From: Lachnospiraceae bacterium UBA7143
GTDB taxonomy: Bacteria; Bacillota; Clostridia; Lachnospirales; Lachnospiraceae
Assembly (NCBI GenBank): GCA_002491905.1
Contig: DKWV01000013.1
Span: 1-17,225 of the forward strand
Direction: 5' to 3'
Length of the DNA: 17,225 bases
In this document: positions 15,123 through 17,225 of the stretch, piece by piece
Layout: the number at the start of each line of letters is the position of its first letter
How positions within the stretch are numbered: the first letter of the stretch is position 1
The notes under the pieces: model-generated
The model's input: only the letters and a program-made list of their open reading frames with translations
Told to the model about the DNA's origin: nothing
Database searches by the model: none
Made by a program: the position numbers and the translations under genes

Positions 15123-16277
15123 TCATTTTTCCTGTTGAAATAGTGCCGCCGTCTTCTCCATCCGCTCCGCAATTTTCACACCGAAGGGACAACGGCTCTC
15201 ACATGCTTTACAGCCGATGCACGCATCCGCACCGTGTTCCAGCGCAAGATAATGCTCACTCACAGTGGCTGGAACCTCCTCCTGCATAACGGCAAGATCA
15301 TAATATTTGTTCACCATTGCAATATCTATTTCCTTGGGACAGGGCTTGCAATGACCGCAGTATGTACATTCGCCCTTACCAAAAGTATTGCGGGGTGCCT
15401 TGGCCAAAACCGCCGCATAATTCTTTTCCGCCTCAGACGCCGTCTCATAGGCGACCGCCTGCTCCACATGCTCCGGCGTATCATATCCCGCCAAAACCGA
15501 TGCAACTGCCGGACGGGTCAGACAGTAATGAATACACTGTACCGGCGTCAGCGCAACACCGAAAGGAGACCGCACCGCATCAAACAGACGTCCTCCCGCA
15601 TAGGGCTTCATAACGGTGATGCCCACATCGTTCTGTTCACACAACTTATAGACCTCCGCCCTTGCCGGATCAATGCCGCCAAATCCATCCTGATATTCTT
15701 CGACAAAATAGTCATCAATATTATCTGTGGGCGGCAGGAGGTCAAAAGCAGGATTAATGCTAAATAAAATCATCTCTATCAGACCACTCTGGGCCGCCTT
15801 TTTCGCCATAAGAGGATTATGTGTGCTCATGCCGATATGCCGAATCTTTCCACTCGATTTAAGCTCCTTCACATACTCGATAAAAGGCCCGTTCATGGCG
15901 TTGTCCCAATCGTCCTTCTGGTCAATAAAATGTATCATGCCCAGATCAACGTAATCCGTCTGCAGACGCGTCAGCAGATCCTCAAAAGCCACCCGGCATT
16001 TCTCCACATCACGGGTTCTCTCGTACTGGCCATTCTGCCAGGTGGAACCGATATGCCCCTGAATAAACCAGCGCTCCCGCCTGCCCGCAAGCGCCTGCCC
16101 GATTTTCGTGCGGACGTTCGGCTCAGACATCCAGCAGTCCAAAATATTGATCCCCAGCTCATCCGCCCGGTCGATCATGGCCTTACATTCCTCGTATTCG
16201 TGACGCTCCAGCCACTCGCCCCCAAAACCGACCTCACTTACCATCAATTCCGTTTTCCCAAGTCTGCGATACTGCAT
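15123..16277 (-). CDS. Aldo/keto reductase-fold protein with two C-terminal 4Fe-4S clusters
   Basis: This 384-residue protein has an aldo/keto-reductase barrel (about 1-280): start RRLGKTELMVSEVGFGG, LDCW at 46-49, YVDLGMIHFID with His116, and KIRHIGMSTHN. A ferredoxin-like tail follows, with CTYCGHCKPCP (Cys304, 307, 310, 313) and CIGCKACESRCP (Cys353, 356, 359, 363), each able to hold a 4Fe-4S cluster. This matches the predicted oxidoreductase group COG1453. Compared with classical members, the catalytic Tyr five residues after the conserved Asp appears replaced (Glu52), and the catalytic Lys position reads FIQGHIG, so ordinary NADPH carbonyl reduction is doubtful. AGGAGG six bases before this ATG fixes the start; an upstream in-frame start lacks a ribosome site. 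It has its own promoter and its substrate is unknown. Confidence 0.88.
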   Translation of the reverse strand: MQYRRLGKTELMVSEVGFGGEWLERHEYEECKAMIDRADELGINILDCWMSEPNVRTKIGQALAGRRERWFIQGHIGSTWQNGQYERTRDVEKCRVAFEDLLTRLQTDYVDLGMIHFIDQKDDWDNAMNGPFIEYVKELKSSGKIRHIGMSTHNPLMAKKAAQSGLIEMILFSINPAFDLLPPTDNIDDYFVEEYQDGFGGIDPARAEVYKLCEQNDVGITVMKPYAGGRLFDAVRSPFGVALTPVQCIHYCLTRPAVASVLAGYDTPEHVEQAVAYETASEAEKNYAAVLAKAPRNTFGKGECTYCGHCKPCPKEIDIAMVNKYYDLAVMQEEVPATVSEHYLALEHGADACIGCKACESRCPFGVKIAERMEKTAALFQQEK

Positions 16278-16302
16278 GGTTTCCCTCCTTTGGTTTTTAA
16301 TA

Positions 16303-16331
16303 ATCATATCAATTTTCTAAAAGCAAGTAAA
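16303..16331 (-). promoter_or_regulatory. Promoter of the aldo/keto reductase gene
   Basis: TTTACT (16326-16331) and TATGAT (16303-16308) on the minus strand are 17 bases apart, in the 62-bp gap after the DUF134/NifX gene. The -10 box lies 25 bases before the ATG. No terminator hairpin is visible upstream in this gap. Confidence 0.6.
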
Positions 16332-16339
16332 CCCTGTAC

Positions 16340-17128
16340 CTACCTGCAGCCCTCGCTGCCTGCGCAGCCATGTCTTTCTTCCCCGCACTGATGCCCCTCT
16401 CCATGACGATGCCCTTCCCCGTGATGACTGCAATGAACGTCCGGGTCATACGCGAGGTTTCCCTCAAGGAGCTGATCCACTGCCTCATCCACACTGCCAG
16501 ATACCCCGCCGTAAAGACGGATCCCGGCCTCAGCCAAAGCCGCCTGAGCACCTGCACCGATTCCTCCGCAGATCAGTGTATCCACACCCAACGCGGACAA
16601 CATGCCCGCCAGAGCACCGTGACCACTCCCATTTGTATCCACAACCTGCGTATCGGTAACCTTCCCGTCCTCAACCGAAAATACTTTAAACTGCTCCGTA
16701 TGCCCAAAATGTGGGAATACATTTCCATTTTCATAAGTGACCGCAATCTTCATAATCCTGTCTTCCTTTCCCTTTACGGCATTTTTAGCCGCATAATCCG
16801 CTCTGCCGCACTTTTTACCACAGCACTTCCACGCCGAACCGTCACAGAGCGCGTAATTTCCGCCGGAAATGCACAGCGCTTTTCCATTGACAATACAATC
16901 CGCAATCTTCTCCCGGGCCCTTTCGTACATTTCCGTAACAGTCGTGCGGGAAATACCCATCTGCTGCGCACACTGCTCATGGGTCCTTTTTTCATAATCA
17001 ATCAGGCGGACTGCCTCAAATTCATCCACGGTCAACTGAACCTGCTCCCCACCATCCGAGCCACACGGAATAAAACTGTCAAATTTAGGCACGGAACAGA
17101 CTCTCCTGCACCGGGTTGGCCTCGCCAT
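16340..17128 (-). CDS. DUF134 DNA-binding domain fused to NifX/NifB-type cofactor-binding domain
   Basis: This 262-residue protein has two domains. Residues 1-95 match the DUF134 family: MARPTRCRRVCSVP, then VQLTVDEFEAVRLIDYE and a helix-turn-helix in QCAQQMGISRTTVTEMYERAR. After a Cys-rich linker (CCGKKCG, about 102-108) comes a domain at about 126-225 of the NifX/NifB-C dinitrogenase Fe-Mo cofactor family: MKIAVTYENGNVFPHFGHTEQFKVF and GVDTLICGGIGAGAQAALAEAGI. The tail is rich in His and Cys (HCSHHGEGHRHGEGHQC) and could bind metal. The start follows GGAGG by seven bases. GGAAGACAGGATT precedes the Met at residue 126, so a separate shorter product is possible. Members of both families are common in anaerobes without nitrogenase. 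A metal or redox-sensing regulator is a reasonable guess, not shown. Confidence 0.9.
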   Translation of the reverse strand: MARPTRCRRVCSVPKFDSFIPCGSDGGEQVQLTVDEFEAVRLIDYEKRTHEQCAQQMGISRTTVTEMYERAREKIADCIVNGKALCISGGNYALCDGSAWKCCGKKCGRADYAAKNAVKGKEDRIMKIAVTYENGNVFPHFGHTEQFKVFSVEDGKVTDTQVVDTNGSGHGALAGMLSALGVDTLICGGIGAGAQAALAEAGIRLYGGVSGSVDEAVDQLLEGNLAYDPDVHCSHHGEGHRHGEGHQCGEERHGCAGSEGCR

Positions 17129-17162
17129 GCGCCCACCTCCATTTCCGACATATGACGATAAT

Positions 17163-17191
17163 ATAATACACCAAAGATATGTAAAAATCAA
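17163..17191 (-). promoter_or_regulatory. Promoter of the DUF134/NifX gene
   Basis: TTGATT (17186-17191) and TATTAT (17163-17168) on the minus strand are separated by 17 bases, 35 bases before the ATG. The remaining 34 bases to the window edge show no further feature. Confidence 0.65.
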
Positions 17192-17225
17192 GTTGACACA
17201 AATCAGCGGTGAGGAATGAATCTCA

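Noticed and set aside
16309..16557. Minus-strand open frame overlapping the 3' part of the DUF134/NifX gene
   Set aside because: Alternative frame inside a gene with clear domain matches; no ribosome site or motif.
1..17225. CRISPR array, phage genes, retron or defence system
   Set aside because: No regularly spaced repeats, nuclease, reverse transcriptase or phage motifs were recognised in any supported frame.

Overview
The window looks like chromosomal DNA of an anaerobic Firmicute, most likely Clostridia/Lachnospiraceae. This is an inference from AGGAGG-type ribosome binding sites, near-consensus sigma-A promoters, lipoprotein solute-binding proteins, a YesM/YesN-type two-component pair, a sugar ABC operon without its own ATPase, and a ferredoxin-like aldo/keto reductase. 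No 16S or ribosomal gene is present to fix the genus. Every convincing gene lies on the minus strand, so transcription runs from high to low coordinates.

Right end (about 17.2-15.1 kb): a DUF134 DNA-binding domain fused to a NifX/NifB-type cofactor-binding domain with a His/Cys-rich tail, then an aldo/keto-reductase-fold protein with two C-terminal 4Fe-4S motifs. Each has its own recognisable promoter. Neither is obviously tied to the sugar locus.

Centre (about 15.1-6.3 kb): a regulatory operon. It encodes a membrane hybrid histidine kinase with two receiver domains (the first lacks its Asp), a solute-binding lipoprotein (SBP3), a YesM-type kinase, an overlapping YesN-type AraC response regulator, and a second solute-binding lipoprotein (SBP2). 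It closes with a strong intrinsic terminator at 6318-6353.

Left centre (about 6.3-0.8 kb): an uptake and hydrolysis operon. It encodes solute-binding lipoprotein SBP1 (a clear paralogue of SBP2), two sugar ABC permeases and a GH36-family alpha-galactosidase. There is a hairpin between SBP1 and the permeases and a probable extra promoter in front of the galactosidase. No ATPase gene is present, so a shared MsmK-type ATPase encoded elsewhere is expected.

Together the central blocks form a sense-import-digest locus for an alpha-galactoside. The envelope kinases, probably assisted by one or both extra lipoproteins, would control the transporter. The imported sugar would then be cut in the cytoplasm, because the GH36 enzyme has no signal peptide. 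The most unusual feature is three solute-binding proteins for one pair of permeases, two of them embedded in the sensor operon.

Left end (1-0.74 kb): a tRNA-Glu/tRNA-Cys operon with promoter and terminator, then about 400 bp of decayed sequence with an unrecognised open frame and a 10-base C run. The first ~24 bases resemble the terminal inverted repeat of an IS3-family element lying mostly outside the window.
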